A DNA stretch of 64,000 nucleotides from Membranipora membranacea (taxonomy: Eukaryota > Bryozoa > Gymnolaemata > Cheilostomatida > Membraniporidae). Position 1 is the stretch's first letter; each line of letters begins with the position of its first letter. Under the pieces are notes generated by a model. That model saw nothing but the letters and a program-made list of their open reading frames with translations, searched no databases and was not told the origin of the DNA. The stretch spans positions 25,854,001 through 25,918,000 of the forward strand of contig OU612072.1 in NCBI GenBank assembly GCA_914767715.1, in the 5' to 3' direction. A program made the translations under genes and the position numbers. Below, piece after piece: positions 20,470 to 32,440 of the stretch.

Positions 20470-22863
20470 TATGTGCCCAAGTCTTGGTTTCAGGGATTTA
20501 TCGTCCAGTGGTAATCAAGATTTACTTTTTTGCCAAGATATGTTTTAGCACCAATTAAAACATAATGCTCAAACTACTGTTCAAACGATATCATCACATG
20601 GCAAAGATCTAGAAAAAAATCATCATTGTGATGGGTGATTTCAATCAGCTACCCTTCAAGCTTGCTGGATATTACCAATCAGTGAAAGCACCCACACGTA
20701 AAACAGAATTATAGATAAATGCTACATTAGGATTAAAGATGCGATCAAACAATGTTGACAACTAGCTAAGCTTGGTGAATCTGACCATTATTTAACACAT
20801 CTCATTCCTACCTACACTCCGTTATCCAAGTGCAAACCCACTAGAATAACTTGTCGTACCTATTCTGAAGAAATCTGTGAAAATCTGCAAGCTGCTCTTG
20901 ACATCACTATTTGGGACAATTTAATTTCTGACAATGATGACCTTGATAAACAAACGGATATTATCACTGACTATATTAACTTTTGTACCGATCTGTGCAT
21001 ACCAGAGAAGAGCGTCAGAGTTTGCACAAATCAAAAACCCTGGATCAATAAACAAATATCGGAGATGATCGATGAGAAACAACAAGCCCACAAAACTGGT
21101 AACCGTAAACTCTACAACAAACTCAAACACGACATCAATAAATCTATTAAACAAGCCAAACAAGAATGCTCTCGGAAAATACAGCGTAACCAAGCGAAAG
21201 AACCTGCTAAAGCCTGGACTGACATTAAAAATATTAGTGGATTACCTACTAATACCCCAAAACCAACTCAACAAAATCCATTCAACTCAGATGACCTAAA
21301 CACCTTCTTCACAAGATTTGAGAAGCCTCTCGCTGACCATCCTGACATCAATAACAACGCCACCATAGCACCACCTTTAGAAATAGAAGAGGCTACTGTC
21401 TTAAAGCAGTTGAAATCGTTGAACTCGAGGAAAGGTCCAGGCCCTGATGGCCTCATCCCCAAAGTTCTTAAGCTATGTGCCTATCAACTGGCGCCTGTCA
21501 TAACGAAACTGTTCAATTTATCTATCACGTCTAAGTCAACCCCTACTTCCGGGAAATCGGCCATTATCAAACCCCTACCCAAAGTTAAGAATCCCGATAA
21601 ACTTAAACAATACAGACCAATAGCGCTCACCAGTTGCCTGTGCAAAATGATGGAGAGACTTGTTAAACATTACATAATTACTCATACAGCTATGGACCGC
21701 CTTCAGTTTGCTTATCGTGCAAATCGCTCAACTCAAGATGCCCTTTTATGCCTCACTACTACCATCACAGATTTCATTGACAAGAAAGCTTCAAATTATG
21801 CCAGGTGTCTGTTCCTTGACTTTTCTTCTGCATTCAACACAATACATGTTCCAGACTTAATCTCGCAACTATCACATCTTGACTCCAATGTCACTGAATG
21901 GATATACAGCTTCCTAACGAGTCGCACCCAAAGAAAAATAGTAGATGGCAATATCTCAAAACCCATCATAACCAACACTGGCACTCCCCAGGGTTGCTGT
22001 TTATCTCCACTTTTGTTTTCAATATATACCAATAGGATTACCTCAGACTTGAGTAACATTACTGTCATTAAATACGCAGACGACACCTATGTAATTGGAT
22101 GCATATCAAATCAATCAGATCTTAGTGCCTCTCTTGATGAGATTAGTAGAATTTCAAAGCAATGTTGTGATTTAAACCTATTGTTAAACGCCTCCAAGAC
22201 TCAAGAAATAATGTTTTCTACTCAGCTTGTTAGGCCCATTACCCCTACTCTTATCCTTAAAGGCACGGAAGTTGATTTTTTGTGACAAAGTAAAATACCT
22301 TGGTGTTACTGTTGACGATAAACTCCGCTATCATGATCATGTGCAATCCATAGTGACTACTGCATCTCAACGCATGCATATTGTGAAAAATTTTGTTTAC
22401 TATAGCTCAAAGCCCCTTCCTCATATGTTATTCAAGAGTTTTATTGTATCCCTCTTCACTTACTGTCTCCCCATACTTTTTACTAGCATCCATGCAAGCG
22501 ACAAGAAGTCCTTACGCAAAATATTTAAAGATGCCGCCAAGTTAGGGATTGAGCATCCCGATATAGATGCTCTGGTGGCCAACCAGATCAAGACACTTGG
22601 ACTACGGTACATACACGATGAAGAGAACTTTATCGATGACTTTCTAACTAAATGCCCCTCAGGTCGCTACCGCACCGTTAAATATTGGGGTACATGGGGT
22701 AGAGACAGCTTTTTAAAACATCTCATACATACACTTAATAATATACTATTCTAAAAAACTTTTTATACAACCGAGATCTGATTTTTTCCATGTTTTTCTT
22801 TCTTGTCAGTATTAACAACGTATTTCGTGACAAATTTTTGTCTATGATCGTAATAAATCCATC
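20470..22863 (+). mobile_element. LINE family A (L2/CR1-like), unit 1 copy
   Basis: An APE-type endonuclease remnant is visible around 20624-20650 (IVMGDFNQ), then SDHYLTHLIPT (about 20780), a linker, a complete RT, and a 3' UTR ending AATAAATCCATC at about 22863. This copy lacks 17 nt just before GDFN that units 2 and 3 have, and a TGA after CFKQC-type sequence near 20757 is shared by all copies. The 5' limit cannot be fixed because all three units carry the insertion. Confidence 0.85.
21065..22285 (+). pseudogene. LINE A endonuclease-RT frame, unit 1
   Basis: This frame of 406 codons holds the linker and most of the RT: KGPGPDG at residues 123-129, YRPIALTS, motif A LDFSSAFNTI with its Asp, TGTPQGCCLSPLLFS, and motif C YADD at 337-340. 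It breaks at GTEVDF, where six T replace the sequence that in unit 2 reads GTEVDIRDKVKYLG; the frame resumes at 22227-22754 to the natural C-terminus ...LIHTLNNILF. It also has Gly for Trp in PTSGKSAIIK (PTSWKS in the others). The RT would copy LINE RNA; this copy is inactive by frameshift but has the best-preserved catalytic residues of the three. Confidence 0.85.
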
Positions 22864-23237
22864 AAAAATCTGTCAGGACAAACTATTGGTCTGTTCAAGT
22901 TTTTAATGTTTGGTTCAATCAAATTTGTAATACATTGCACTCTTAGTTGTTGCCCGACAGTCACATTTATGTTTAGAGCAAGGCATGATTTAAAATAAAC
23001 CTTTCTCGTGGATGTCCTTATCTATAATATCTTATCTCTATTAGCGCTATATAAAATCAATTCTCATCTTATCAAGAGTTTGAGTGAGGCTTTATTGCTT
23101 TCAAAATTTGAGTGACAGTTAAAAATAACAGCAATGAAATATTAAAAAAAGACAAACTAATCAGTAATTTTGTTTCATTTTAAAAAAACTAGTGTCATTT
23201 GAGCATTAAAGTAGCTGCAGTTAGAAGTTCAAACTAC
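22864..23237. other. DNA between LINE A and the peptide-gene exons
   Basis: No supported coding sequence. The stretch is collinear with 62703-63073 in unit 3 and absent in unit 2. Confidence 0.4.
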
Positions 23238-23308
23238 CTTTAGATATATTCACAAGTGCCTCCATCACAAGTTTCGGACCTGTGATAGCGATTATCCATG
23301 ATGCGTCG
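23238..23308 (-). CDS. Candidate next exon of the small secreted peptide gene, unit 1
   Basis: A 71-nt block between acceptor TTTCTGAACAG and donor AAAG/GTAGTT, conserved in unit 3 (63074-63144). Entered with the phase left by the canonical donor of the preceding exon it adds TTHHG and stops, giving a 38-residue product. Entered after a weaker donor 4 nt later (AA/GTAAAC) it is open throughout and reads DASWIIAITGPK and LVMEALVNISK. The third frame reads RRIMDNRYHRSETCDGG and stops. Which frame is used cannot be decided from sequence alone. Confidence 0.3.
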
Positions 23309-23796
23309 CTGTTCAGAAATAAATATAAATATATGATGAATTAAATGAAAGTTTGACATGAGAAGATGATGGATACTGATCTGGACTAAACACCACAACT
23401 TTTATTAACCCACCGTATTTCCCACTCTGATAAATAAACAGTGATGCGTGAGATTTTTCAAAGTCTTGGTTCACATAATTGATTTGTAGTTATTAAAGCT
23501 TCCTGATATTTCTGATAAAATAATACATACAGCAAGAAATAATATCCACATTAGTTCTGGAGCATTTTCTTCAGACCACAAAACCGGAAGTTTGATGGGG
23601 GGATGAAGATTCCATGATCAGTAGATATAGAAGAGAACTCAGTGTGCAGGTTTTCCTGGGGACCAAGATGACCCTGTGTCATCTAACTTGTGCACAGATG
23701 ATTCTGTAACTTTTTCATTTACTATTTTTTAGCAGTGCACCAATAATGATTTCTTTAGGTGTAGAAATCAAATTTCTGAATTCACAGTTTACTTAC

Positions 23797-23896
23797 TGTG
23801 TGACGGCTTTTTTGTCGACCTTATTCTCCACCTACGACGGCCATCAGCAACAACAATCATCATCATCAGTATCGCCAAAACAGCTACCAACCTCAT
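23797..23896 (-). CDS. Signal-peptide exon of a small basic secreted peptide, unit 1
   Basis: The exon starts at a CTTTCAG acceptor (23912), has an ATG at 23896 and ends at a perfect GTAAGT donor (23797). It encodes MRLVAVLAILMMMIVVADG, a short n-region and hydrophobic core typical of a signal peptide, followed by RRRWRIRSTKKPSHS, strongly cationic with a Trp. Reading into the intron gives a stop after 35 codons. The unit 3 copy differs by two silent changes and one Ile-to-Met. A secreted cationic peptide, for example an antimicrobial or neuropeptide-like product, is one idea; the first exon of a larger secreted protein is another. I recognise no family. It lies on the same strand as the AGXT2-like exons but 9 kb away. 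Confidence 0.45.
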
Positions 23897-24488
23897 TATG
23901 ACAGGATGTTTACTGAAAGAAGAAAAGAGCATAAAGTAAGATATATGAGTAGGTGTGTTCGTTACGATAGAGAGCTCGTTCACAGTGTAAGGTAAAATAG
24001 GGATAGAGGAATCAGCTTGTGGACAAAACTTATGAACTTGTGAAATTTTTGTGAACATTATGAGGAATAATAAGGAATAATATCTGAAATAATTTAAACA
24101 TTTTACTGCTAGTATCCTTACATATTAAGAAACAAGCAGTGTTAATAAGAACACACAGTATATGCAATTTTATTAATTAATATTTTGAAACTAACAGTAG
24201 TATCTTGTAAAAAAATCTTAATCTAAAGGAAGAACAATTACTAATGCCAAAGTGAAAACACAGAATTGATCTCAATGTTTCTCACACACAAATTTTCTTT
24301 TGCCTCCAAATTCCAAATAAGTGTTGCAGTAGGAGGCGAGGTGATCACAGGAACTTTTATATAAACAAATTAAAATCAAATAGGAAGTTAATATGGAACA
24401 CAATCTCAGACATACTTAAAATGTTCAGATGTCTTCTATTTAAACAATTTCATATAAAAATATCTCTGTAAAATTTAGGTTAACTGAC

Positions 24489-24548
24489 CTAAGTAATCGA
24501 TGCTTGATCTCCTTTGTATGTTCTCCTCTACTCTCCCTCACAGTACAG
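24489..24548 (-). other. Predicted non-coding first exon of the peptide gene
   Basis: About 30 nt downstream of the TATA box the minus strand continues to a good donor, ACTTAG/GTCAGT at 24489/24488. There is no ATG in a useful frame, so it would be 5' UTR joined to the acceptor at 23912, an intron of about 575 nt. The start position is estimated from TATA spacing. Confidence 0.35.
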
Positions 24549-24575
24549 TACTGAATACACGCTGTCGGCATCCGT

Positions 24576-24583
24576 CTTTTATA
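24576..24583 (-). promoter_or_regulatory. TATA box (TATAAAAG) for the peptide gene
   Basis: A canonical TATAAAAG in minus orientation, GC-richer on its downstream side, placed correctly for a transcription start near 24548 and the donor at 24489. The unit 3 equivalent would lie beyond the window end; unit 2 has deleted it. Confidence 0.45.
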
Positions 24584-24599
24584 CTATGCTTCTCTCATT

Positions 24600-25647
24600 A
24601 ATCAAAGCCTGAGTTTGTGTAAGAAATAGTTTTGAAAGGCTTTATTCTCCTTTGTGATACGCCTATGCCCAAAAAAGGTAAGGCTTCAACTTTAATTTAT
24701 GAACACCCCATATTCAATCAATGATAGCGAAAACTGTTAACGCAAATCCGAAATCAAAAGCAGCGAGTATATATGAATTGTTTGCTCACTCGAAAGCAAG
24801 CAATGATTGAAAATATGTTGTTTTTAAGTATTGCTCCAGTGCAAAAATGTTTTTATTGGCGTTAGCTCACTATCAAAGATATTTTTTTGCAAATTTGGTA
24901 TGCAGCCAAGTTATTTCTGATTCGCTAAACAATTTAAAGGTTATTCTCTCACCAAGGGGTAATTTATGATAAGTAGAAGCCAAACAGAAATTCAGGGCAT
25001 CTAACTGTATACATGAGAATTTTTTAACTGAATCTTATTTCTATTTATTGTTTATTATTCTAATTTATGAACACCAAATATTCAGTCAATGATAGCGAAA
25101 TCTGTTGACGCAAATCCGAAATCAAAGGCAACGAGTATATATATTATTTGCTCCCCTAAAAGTAAAAAAATATTTGAAAATATGTTGTTTTTGAAGTTTT
25201 GGTCAGGTGTGTAAATGTTTTTATCTGCGTAAGATCACTATCAAAGTTGATAGTGTATAATTTGGTATTCAGCCAAGTTAATTCTGATTTGCTAAACAAT
25301 TGCAAGGTTATTCTCTCACCAATGGGTAATTTATGATTAGTAGAAGCCAAACAGAAATTCAGGGCTTCTAACTGTATAGATGAGAATTTTACAACATGTT
25401 TTCTATTTTTTATTGCATTAAAACATATTGACACTCAATGTAATGTGTCGTGTACCTCGCAAATGATGCAGTTCATCTGAAGTTTATTTGAAGAAAAGAA
25501 AAGCTAGGTTTAGGATGGGAAATATTTAGTTTGTTCTCAATGCTGATACAATTCACAGGCATTATTTACCAGGTGTGCGTATCTGATTTTTTGATGACCT
25601 GTCAACATAAAATGTGACGCTGGGGACATCAACCAACAACCCCCATT
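24600..25647. repeat. Internal duplication at the end of unit 1
   Basis: Two related blocks follow each other: about 24690-25050 and about 25060-25410, sharing gatagcgaaa, cgcaaatccgaaatcaaa, tatgttgtttttgaagt and attcagggcttctaactgta. Unit 2 keeps both (about 45270-45800) after losing the peptide-gene region. No coding sequence is supported. Confidence 0.6.
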
Positions 25648-26356
25648 TTAATGAGAATAGTTCTAGCATGGTATGTTTTTGCACAGTAAACACTACAAGT
25701 GATTTTGCTTAGTCACCTTCATGTTGCAGGCAGTGATAAATCCCTGTTGAAAGCAGTAGACCTTTATAAATGGTTGTCATATCTTTAATTACATCCAATG
25801 GATCTCTGTCTAGAGTTGTCCCTCATTATAGGGGGCCATGAACAGCTGAGACCATATATTTGCATTATTTGTAAAATGCTAGCAGACCACATCTATTGGT
25901 CTGACAGCCAGGAAAATTATGCTAGAAAATAAAACAGAAACAAGAAACAGGCTGGCCATCAAAGAAGTTCTCAAACCACAAAATTTGGTGCACAGAGCTA
26001 TTTCTAGCTGTTAGATGATGCAAAACAGCACCCTAGATACAACACTGTAATCTTGTAAAGCTAACTTGATGACATACCCCAATGTCATTGAGTTGACCGA
26101 ATCAAATATACAATGTTGGTCACCAGCTCATCATTTACCGATGGTGAGCACTAGATCAAAATATGTTATTAGGGCAATGTCATCTATGAGAAGGTTGTGA
26201 CGCACAGGAGTTTCACAACTTAATATAGTATATATGCGTAGAAGAAAAGGCAGAAAACATTCTCAAAAATCTTCTTGACCTAATTCCAACTCTGAGTTTC
26301 ACTCTGAGCACAAGTGAGTGATGAGGTCATCAACACTTTATGGAGAATTAGTTATG

Positions 26357-26430
26357 CTGCTAGGTTACCATCATGTTGCTAGGTTACCATCATGTTGCTA
26401 GGTTACCCTGATGCTGCTAGATTAGGTCAG
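26357..26430. repeat. 19-bp tandem repeat in left foldback arm
   Basis: About 3.5 copies of AGGTTACCATCATGTTGCT. The right arm has the reverse complement at 30236-30305 with one extra copy. Confidence 0.85.
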
Positions 26431-29014
26431 GCACATGCAGGCCCGTAGTTCTAGGGGAGGCAGGGACGCTCAGCCACCCCTAGAATGCTAAATCGAGTGC
26501 CCTAAAAATCGAATGTTCCAGTTCAGAATCACAGATGTAGGATAAAATATTTGTCTTTGTCAACTAAATGACATTGGGCAATGTCATCATCGACTTTGTT
26601 TTGCTAAATTTCTGTTATTTATCTATACTGTTATCTTTGCTTGATCTAACAGCTAGAAATAGCTCAACAGATTATTTTTTGTTGTTCAAGAGCTTTGGTC
26701 ATGACAGTTTGCAGATTTTTTTAAATTAAATACGGGTAGGAGGTGCTATAGATGATCATGCTATCAGTGTTAGGTCTGTTTGTAAGATATAGTAAACAAG
26801 GGATCCATTATTCATGTAGGTCATATATAATACCACAATGTTACCGCTAGACATTTTTGAATGTGCATCAAGTCTTTTATGAGGTGCATGACACTCTTGT
26901 AAACAAATGAAGGTCCGGTTTCTGTCTGTAAATACGTTTACGCCAAGTTGGGATGGGAGGGTTTCAACTGAACAGTTCCTAATATTCTGGCAGATTGGTT
27001 AATTTGCTAAGGGAAAATCAACAGGAATTAGATTAGTTGGTATCAAAACTTGCTAAGTCCGAAAAACTAGGTCTACACTACCCAGTTTAACACGTTAATA
27101 GGTCTCCTGTTTGCTTTGGCTTTGGAATCAGAACTGACAGATTCGACGATAACTACTACTAACTTCTATCCACAGAACTGTAATTTTTCACAATGACGGT
27201 ATTTGAAGAGATAAAAGAGTCTAGGATTCGACAATCGGAGTATTCACATTCAGTGCAGAGTAATTTTCAGACATAAATAAACCAATCATATATTTTGAGA
27301 GCAGTTCCATGAACCACATAAATGGCTTTAAAGATGCACATTCAAAAGATCTGAAGGTAATCATGTGGTCATATATATGACCTATTTAGGAATAATTAAT
27401 TTTAACACTGATCACATAGTCATCCTTAATACATCCAACCCGGATTTGGTATGAAAGTTTCTGCAGACCTCGGTGACATCTTCTCAATGTAGATGTCACT
27501 CACTGGTCGTATTGACATGACAGGATGAGCCATTCGGCTTTACTGGAGCGTATTACATGTCAGTAGCTGTTTATTGTTTAATACAATTAGTTGAATCTCC
27601 AAGTACCGAAGTTTCCATTTACTTCTAGTACCTAAGTATTTTCTTGCTGAATTTGACCACCCCACCCCCCCCCCCCCCCCGGAGTAATCTGCGTGAACCA
27701 TACAAAGTTCTCAATCCACAAAATTTAATGTGTTGAGCTATTTAGATCAATCGAAGATAACAGTCTAGAGAAAGCTTAAAGTATACAAAACAAAGTTGAT
27801 GGTGACATTGCGAAATATCTCAAGTTGACAACAACAAATCTGTTATCTTACATCAAAATGGAATAGTTTTCTGCAGAGACTTATTGCGATCTACATCAAG
27901 GTAACTCTTTTCGTGCTATACATGTTTATCTGACCATCTCTCCCAGTGATAATGAATGCCAATAAACAATATAAATTGAAAATTCAATCCAGAATTGGAA
28001 TATTTTTCAGTTGGTTGGACAGAGACTTCATTTTTTTAGGTCAACAAGTTAATTAATCAATTCATTGAGCAGTGAATTCTTGTAATTGATGAAATCAGGT
28101 TGATGACATTGCCCAATACCATTCAGTGGATGAAAACAAACTGAAATATTGAAACTAATACATTAGGGTAACCTAGCAACATGAGGGTAACCAAGCAACA
28201 TCTCAAACTGTACATACAAGGTTGGTAATCTCATCATTCACTGGTGGTTAGCAGAGTCAAGCATGTGTATACAAAGCAAGGACATTTTTAAGGAAGTTGT
28301 GATGCGGTGCATTGGCACATGGCGCATTGTAAATTAAGTATATGATCCACCATTAAACAGGTTTATCGGCCTACTCCCAGAGCCTTTTCACTGTTGTGGA
28401 ATACAAGACCCAAATATGTGGAAGAAGTTTTTTGGAAGCAGTAGTCAAACGAATGAAAAGTAAGTTTGTGGGTGGATGAGTATCACAAGATAAAACTTAA
28501 AGGTCAGCGATAAAAACATCACTGATGAGAAAGCTGTGGCTTAGACCATGAAGTATTCTATAGCATACAATAGAAGAAAAATAAACGGTGGGGTCTGACA
28601 ATTCTAACAGATTCAATTCTGTAGACAGATATAGCCTTGAGGTCAAGTATGTCAAGTTGTCTATTTATTACTAGCCTAAGGGTTGTAAACTGGATAATAA
28701 AATTTGGTTCGTTACAAAAGATGGAAACATATTGCACCAGAATAATTGGACAAAAAAATTGTGCAGCACAATAATTAAAGCTGCATCCGCATAACACTGT
28801 CCTGCATCCACCCAAAAGCTTATTGTTGGGTGGATTGATCACATCAGATGGTTGTGATGAGTTTAGATATATGCATATGTCATCATGTTCAGGCTTTTCG
28901 GTCTTATTTTCCACAACACTGATAAGTCTCTTGGAATAGGTCAATAACACTGTTTTATGGTAAAACAGAGGTAGAACACCTAACACTTTTCTCATTAAAC
29001 ATATACTAATTATA

Positions 29015-29112
29015 CAATGCGCCTTGTGCCAATGCGCCATGTGCCAATGCGCCATGTGCCAATGCTCCATGTGCCAATACGCCATGTGCCAATGCGCCAT
29101 GTGCCAATGCAC
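29015..29112. repeat. 15-bp tandem repeat in the foldback interior
   Basis: About 6.5 copies of GCCAATGCGCCATGT. On the minus strand it produces an artificial HWHMA repeat at the start of a 184-codon frame. The related single-copy sequence at 3911-3925 and 28314-28328 shows the array expanded locally. Confidence 0.9.
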
Positions 29113-31010
29113 CGAGCATCACAACTTTCTCAAAATTTTCCTTGCCTGTTTACATACTCTTAATTCTGCTAACAAACAGTGACGATCCTTTAATGAACAG
29201 TTTGTAGTGTTGCTAGGTGATTCTCATGTTGCTGGGTGACCCTCAAGTATTTGTTTCCACATATTATAAGTAGTTTGCTTTCATCCACTGAACTGTATTT
29301 GGCAATGTCATCAACCTGATTTCAGCAATAACAAGAATGTCATGCTCAATAAATTGATTAATTGACTGGTTGACCTAAAAAATGAAGTCTCTGTCCAAGC
29401 AACTGAGAAATATTCCAACTCTGGATTGAATCTTCAATTTATGTTATTTATTGGCATTCATTATCACTGACTAGTGATGGTCAGATAAACATTCATAGAG
29501 TGGTGAGAGTTACCTTGATGTAGATCGCAATAAATCTCTGCAAAAGACTATTCCATTTTGATGTAAGATAACAGATTTGTTGTTGTCAACTTGATGATAT
29601 TCTGCAATGTCATCATCATCTTTGTTTTGCAAATTTACAGATATTTATCTAGACTGTTATTCATGGTTGATTTAACAGCTAGAAATAGCTCAGCACATTA
29701 AATTTTGAGGTTTGAGAATTTTGTCTGGTTCGCCCAGATTACCCAGGGGGCTTGAATTCAGCAAGAAAATACTGAGGTACCAGACGTGAATTATAGAAAC
29801 TTTGGTACTTGGAGTTTGAACCCCTTATATTTCACAATGAGCAGCTACTGAGATTTAATATGCTCCAGAACAGTGGAATGGCTCATTTTGTCATGTCAAT
29901 ACAACCAGTGAGGAGTGATATTTACATTTAGAAGATGTCATCAAGGTTTGCAGAAATTTCATACTAAATCCGGGTTGGAGGTACTTTGGATGACTATGTG
30001 ATCAGTGTTAGGATCCATAATTGGTACCATATATGACAGATATGTATTTTATTGTATCTTATTATATGACAATTAGTGATTAATAGCAAAATAAAAGTCC
30101 CAAATAAGCAGATTCTGAACTGGAACATTCGATTTTTAGGGCACTCGATTTAGCATTCTAGGGGTGGCTGAGCGTCCCTGCCTCCCCTAGAACTACGGGC
30201 CTGCATGTGCATCACCTAATCTAGCAGCATAAGGGTAACCTAGCAACATGATGGTAACCTAGCAACATGATGGTAACCTAGCAACATGATGGTAACCTAG
30301 CAGCATAACTAATTCTCCATAAAGTGCTGGTGACCTCATCACTTACTTGTGCTCACAGTGAAACTTAGAGTTGGAACTAGGTCAAGAAGATTTTTGAGAA
30401 TGTTTTCTGCCTTTTCTTCTACGCATATATACTATATTAAGTTGTGAAACTCCTGTGCGTCACAACCTTCGCATAGATGACATTGCCCTAATAACATATT
30501 TTGATCTCCCGCTCACCATCGGTAAATGATGAGCTGGTCACCAACATTGTATATTTGTTTTTGACAACTCGATGACATTGGGGTATGCCATCATATTAGC
30601 TTTGCAAGAGTACAGTGTTGTATCTAGGGTGCTGTTTGGCTTCATCTAACAGCTAGAAATAGCTCTGTGCACCAAAATTTGTGGTTTGATAACTTCTTTG
30701 ATGGCCAGCCTGTTTACTCTGTGGTTTTAGTTTCTAGCATAAATTTCCTGGCTGTCAGACCAATAGATGTGGTCTGCTAGCATTTACAAATAATGCAAAT
30801 ACATGGTCTCAGCTGTTCATGGCCCCCTAAAATGAGGGACAACACCTGACAGAAATCCATTGGATGAAATTAAAGATATGAAAATCATTAGTAAAGGTGT
30901 ACTGCTTTCAACAGGGATTTATCACTGCCTGCAACATGAGGGTGACTAAGCAAAATCACTTGTAGTGTTTACTGTGCAAACAACATATCATGCTAGAACT
31001 ATTCTCATTA

Positions 31011-32129
31011 ATGACAAAAATGCATTGTTGGATAAGTAGCTCAAACATTTGCCAATCTTTTGGTTGCATAAACATGGATCGTTAGACAAATTCGACTCTT
31101 GCGATGCTAATCTGGTCTCAGATTAATAATTTATCCCTCTAAGAAATAGTTGACACCCCTCCCCCCCTTTTCCCCACTTTCCATCTCATGCATGTGAGAG
31201 AAAACTCCACCTCAGATAATACATATACTGTCACAGTGGACTATTTTACCTCTACTGTGTAATTATTACCCACTTCTGTTGCTTCATTGACCGTCTCCTG
31301 CTGGGCTGTGAGCAAACTCCAGCTCTTTTTCATACATATACGGCCTCTGAGAAATAAAACACCTCATTTAATAAATGATCCTGTTTATGAGAAAACAGAG
31401 GGTGGGCTGCCCCTAAAGAGGCCATGGTGAGGCCATGGTGGACGTCCTAATCGTAAGTCTGCAGCAAGCTGCCAGAAACTGAAACAGGCACTAATCAGCC
31501 ATTGGCCATGACACTTTGATCTTAGCCAATAGGCCGAGAAGCCGAGAAGGCCGAGAACCTCATTTAATAAATGATTAATGCCAATAATATTTTTTCAAAT
31601 CTCACCTTCTCCTCAGCAATACCAGGTACCAAATGAAATATATTAATCAAGGTGTGAAAGCTCTATGCAGAGGTTTATTCCTTCCTGCAATGGAAGGGCG
31701 ACTCAGAGCAAATTTAAACTACTATATCGATGTGCCCGGTACTTAAATCAAAGGCATAGTTTATTGCCATAAAGAGACTTACAATTACACATCCTCATTA
31801 GCTTAAAATCTATTTTTTCCTTTATATACATTAGGTCTTATTTGACTGCATTATCTCATGCCCCCCCCCCTGTGCTTCTGGGGTTTGTGTGAGGTTGTGA
31901 CTCTATCCCTGTACCCTTGCCCTAGATGGCTTTCCCACGATGGGAGATTTGTATACTGTGTAGAAAGGAGGTATATTGCTTGCAAGCACACAGTATGCCT
32001 CTTTATATGACCCAGTTTTACTTTGCGTCCTCAGGAGTTTGGCCCCCCTACCATTGTTTCTAATCTACAGCCCTGGAAGTAGACTAACACCATTGTGATC
32101 AGCTACAACTGTCACACCTTAACCTGTCA
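31011..32129. other. Spacer before unit 2
   Basis: Apart from the U2-like fragment and a relative of the foldback arm at about 31690-31770, nothing is recognised. A C-rich run (31861-31870) and scattered short frames carry no evidence of coding. Confidence 0.4.
31508..31545 (-). ncRNA. U2 snRNA 5'-end fragment (pseudogene or SINE head)
   Basis: The minus strand reads GGCTTCTCGGCC then TATTGGCTAAGATCAAAGTG, matching the highly conserved first about 30 nt of U2 snRNA (stem-loop I region) with one substitution and one extra A. After GTG the sequence diverges and the branch-point-pairing GUAGUA segment is absent, so it cannot be a functional U2. CTTCTCGGC is locally duplicated upstream. It may be a truncated retrocopy or the head of a snRNA-derived SINE. 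Confidence 0.6.
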
Positions 32130-32440
32130 ATTTTTCCAGTGAATTTGCATTTCTATCTTTACCAGAGTACCACAGGACTAAAGTGCCTTTAATAAGCATT
32201 CTGACTTGCTCCAGTCTGTAATTAAGAGATGCAACGGGTCTAACAAAGCCTCAAACAGATCACCCAAAAATTGTTATCATTCGACACTTTTTAACAGCGA
32301 ATTGGTTACATTTACTTATATATCATACTCTTATGTTTCGACTCCCTTTAATTTCCTCCTTGAGTTTACAGTTTACTGAAATAATAAATATATTTTACAA
32401 GTTCATAAAGAGGCTAGAATTGGTACGATATATCATGGAT
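32130..32440. repeat. Inverted repeat flanking unit 2, left copy
   Basis: The sequence ending gaggctagaattggtac-gatatatcatg (about 32411-32440) and the block around 32135-32180 recur as reverse complement at 45806-46000. The two copies bracket unit 2, although the spacing inside them differs. Confidence 0.6.

Larger units (their letters stand above)
9390..25320. repeat. Tandem segmental duplication, unit 1
   Basis: From about 9393 (aaaagtcttagataatg) to about 25.32 kb the sequence recurs as unit 2 (32.49-45.8 kb) and unit 3 (52.26 kb to the window end) in the same orientation, at high identity by eye, interrupted by unit-specific insertions and deletions. Contents in order: minus-strand AGXT2-like exons, a 31-bp repeat array, decayed LINE pieces, LINE family A, and a minus-strand small secreted peptide candidate. 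The 5' flank is also shared with unit 3 further upstream, so the ancestral unit was probably longer. Confidence 0.85.
25648..31010. mobile_element. 5.4-kb composite foldback (palindromic) element
   Basis: Outer arms 25648-26530 and 30111-31010 are reverse complements (taatgagaatagttctagca at the left end, its complement at the right). Inside, a second inverted pair runs from about 27.37-28.40 kb against 28.91-30.02 kb, around a loop at 28.40-28.91 kb. Only the left arm has the extra 26.53-27.37 kb. Short tandem arrays lie in the arms (19-bp repeats at 26357-26430 and 30236-30305; a 15-bp array at 29015-29112). The whole can fold on itself; no transposase is seen. Tandem-repeat arms are known in Drosophila FB and sea urchin TU foldback elements. 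A target duplication is not evident. Confidence 0.7.

Noticed and set aside
20921-21193. 90-codon minus-strand frames repeated at 43407 and 60757
   Set aside because: Antisense shadows of the LINE A linker region.
28558-29112. 184-codon minus-strand frame beginning with repeated HWHMA
   Set aside because: The start is a 15-bp tandem repeat and the rest is a dispersed foldback repeat seen on the opposite strand near 4.1 kb; no domain and no splice context.
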